Positions 63,942 through 64,000 of a stretch of 64,000 bases of DNA are shown in pieces (positions within the stretch are counted from its first letter, which is position 1; each line of letters starts with the position of its first letter). The position numbers were made by a program, and so were the translations under genes. The notes under the pieces were generated by a model that was given only the letters and a program-made list of their open reading frames with translations, made no database searches and was not told the origin of the DNA. The stretch comes from Pararhodobacter sp. SW119 (GTDB taxonomy: Bacteria > Pseudomonadota > Alphaproteobacteria > Rhodobacterales > Rhodobacteraceae): assembly GCF_017811755.1 (NCBI RefSeq), contig NZ_JADDJF010000007.1, positions 91,821 to 155,820 on the forward strand, written 5' to 3'.

Positions 63942-64000
63942 TCAGGCCCCTGCCTGGCGCATCCCGGGGAGCGCGAAGGGCGGCATAAACGCCTTGAAAT
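63942..64000 (-). CDS. Possible C-terminal end of a gene entering from the right edge
   Basis: On the minus strand one frame is open from the window edge to TGA at 63944-63942 and reads FKAFMPPFALPGMRQAGA. The 58 bases are too few to judge; it is listed because the G/C pattern and position after a terminator suit a convergent gene. Confidence 0.25.
   Translation of the reverse strand, partial: FKAFMPPFALPGMRQAGA

Overview
The window is a GC-rich bacterial chromosome segment (roughly two thirds G+C), almost certainly from an alphaproteobacterium of the Rhodobacteraceae (Roseobacter/Paracoccus-like) group. The evidence is gene content and order: glyQ, a small membrane-anchored protein and glyS followed by a pyruvate phosphate dikinase-type gene; tatABC with a DUF815 ATPase; DUF1194, DUF1007 and DUF1499 genes; an SOS box of the alphaproteobacterial GAAC-N7-GAAC type in front of an imuA-like gene; and a VPLPA-CTERM protein. 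About 70 protein genes and one tRNA-Lys are supported; no rRNA, CRISPR array, transposase or prophage was seen. Nearly all genes look like vertically inherited core genes, except around 51.4-53.3 kb.

Layout. 0-12.5 kb: end of a membrane protein, ArsR/SRPBCC pair, EamA transporter, methyltransferase-pyrF, hydrolases, universal stress protein, prs, efp, a CDP-alcohol transferase and VOC enzymes. 12.5-23.4 kb: lipoprotein plus Tas-like reductase, imuA, a degenerate serine protease, and glyQ-glyS-ppdK. 23.7-31.2 kb: a SleB hydrolase, folate and cell-envelope genes (folB, folP, glmM, manC) and a DUF815 ATPase. 31.2-38.5 kb: tatABC, a short HTH regulator, then a three-gene operon for the osmoprotectant N-acetylglutaminylglutamine amide (amidotransferase, synthetase, M42 peptidase). 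38.7-44.4 kb: a tightly overlapping nucleotide-sugar operon making UDP-glucuronate/galacturonate and dTDP-L-rhamnose. 44.4-51.3 kb: rpmH-rnpA-yidD, a TVP38 protein with a flavin disulfide oxidoreductase, an orphan histidine kinase, and dapF-mtaB. 51.4-53.3 kb: tRNA-Lys followed by a repeat-rich, gene-poor stretch and a low-GC trypsin-like protease. 53.3-64 kb: thyX, gloA, DUF1194, pyrE, a DapA-family gene, dnaB, DUF1007, pepN, a PagL-like protein and a VPLPA-CTERM surface protein.

The most unusual signal is non-coding. Five intergenic sites, plus one degenerate site, share an architecture not recognised here: a perfect or near-perfect 14-16 bp palindrome whose sequence differs in every copy but usually runs TG...CA, then 41-42 nt (52 in one copy) of mostly AT-rich DNA, then TTAACC and, four to six bases later, CGAA. 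Five of the six lie between convergent genes. A second repeat type is a 66-bp array of six 11-bp units that occurs twice, in opposite orientation, 3' of glyS and 3' of tRNA-Lys. A third oddity is a low-GC block of about 300 bp inside glyS.
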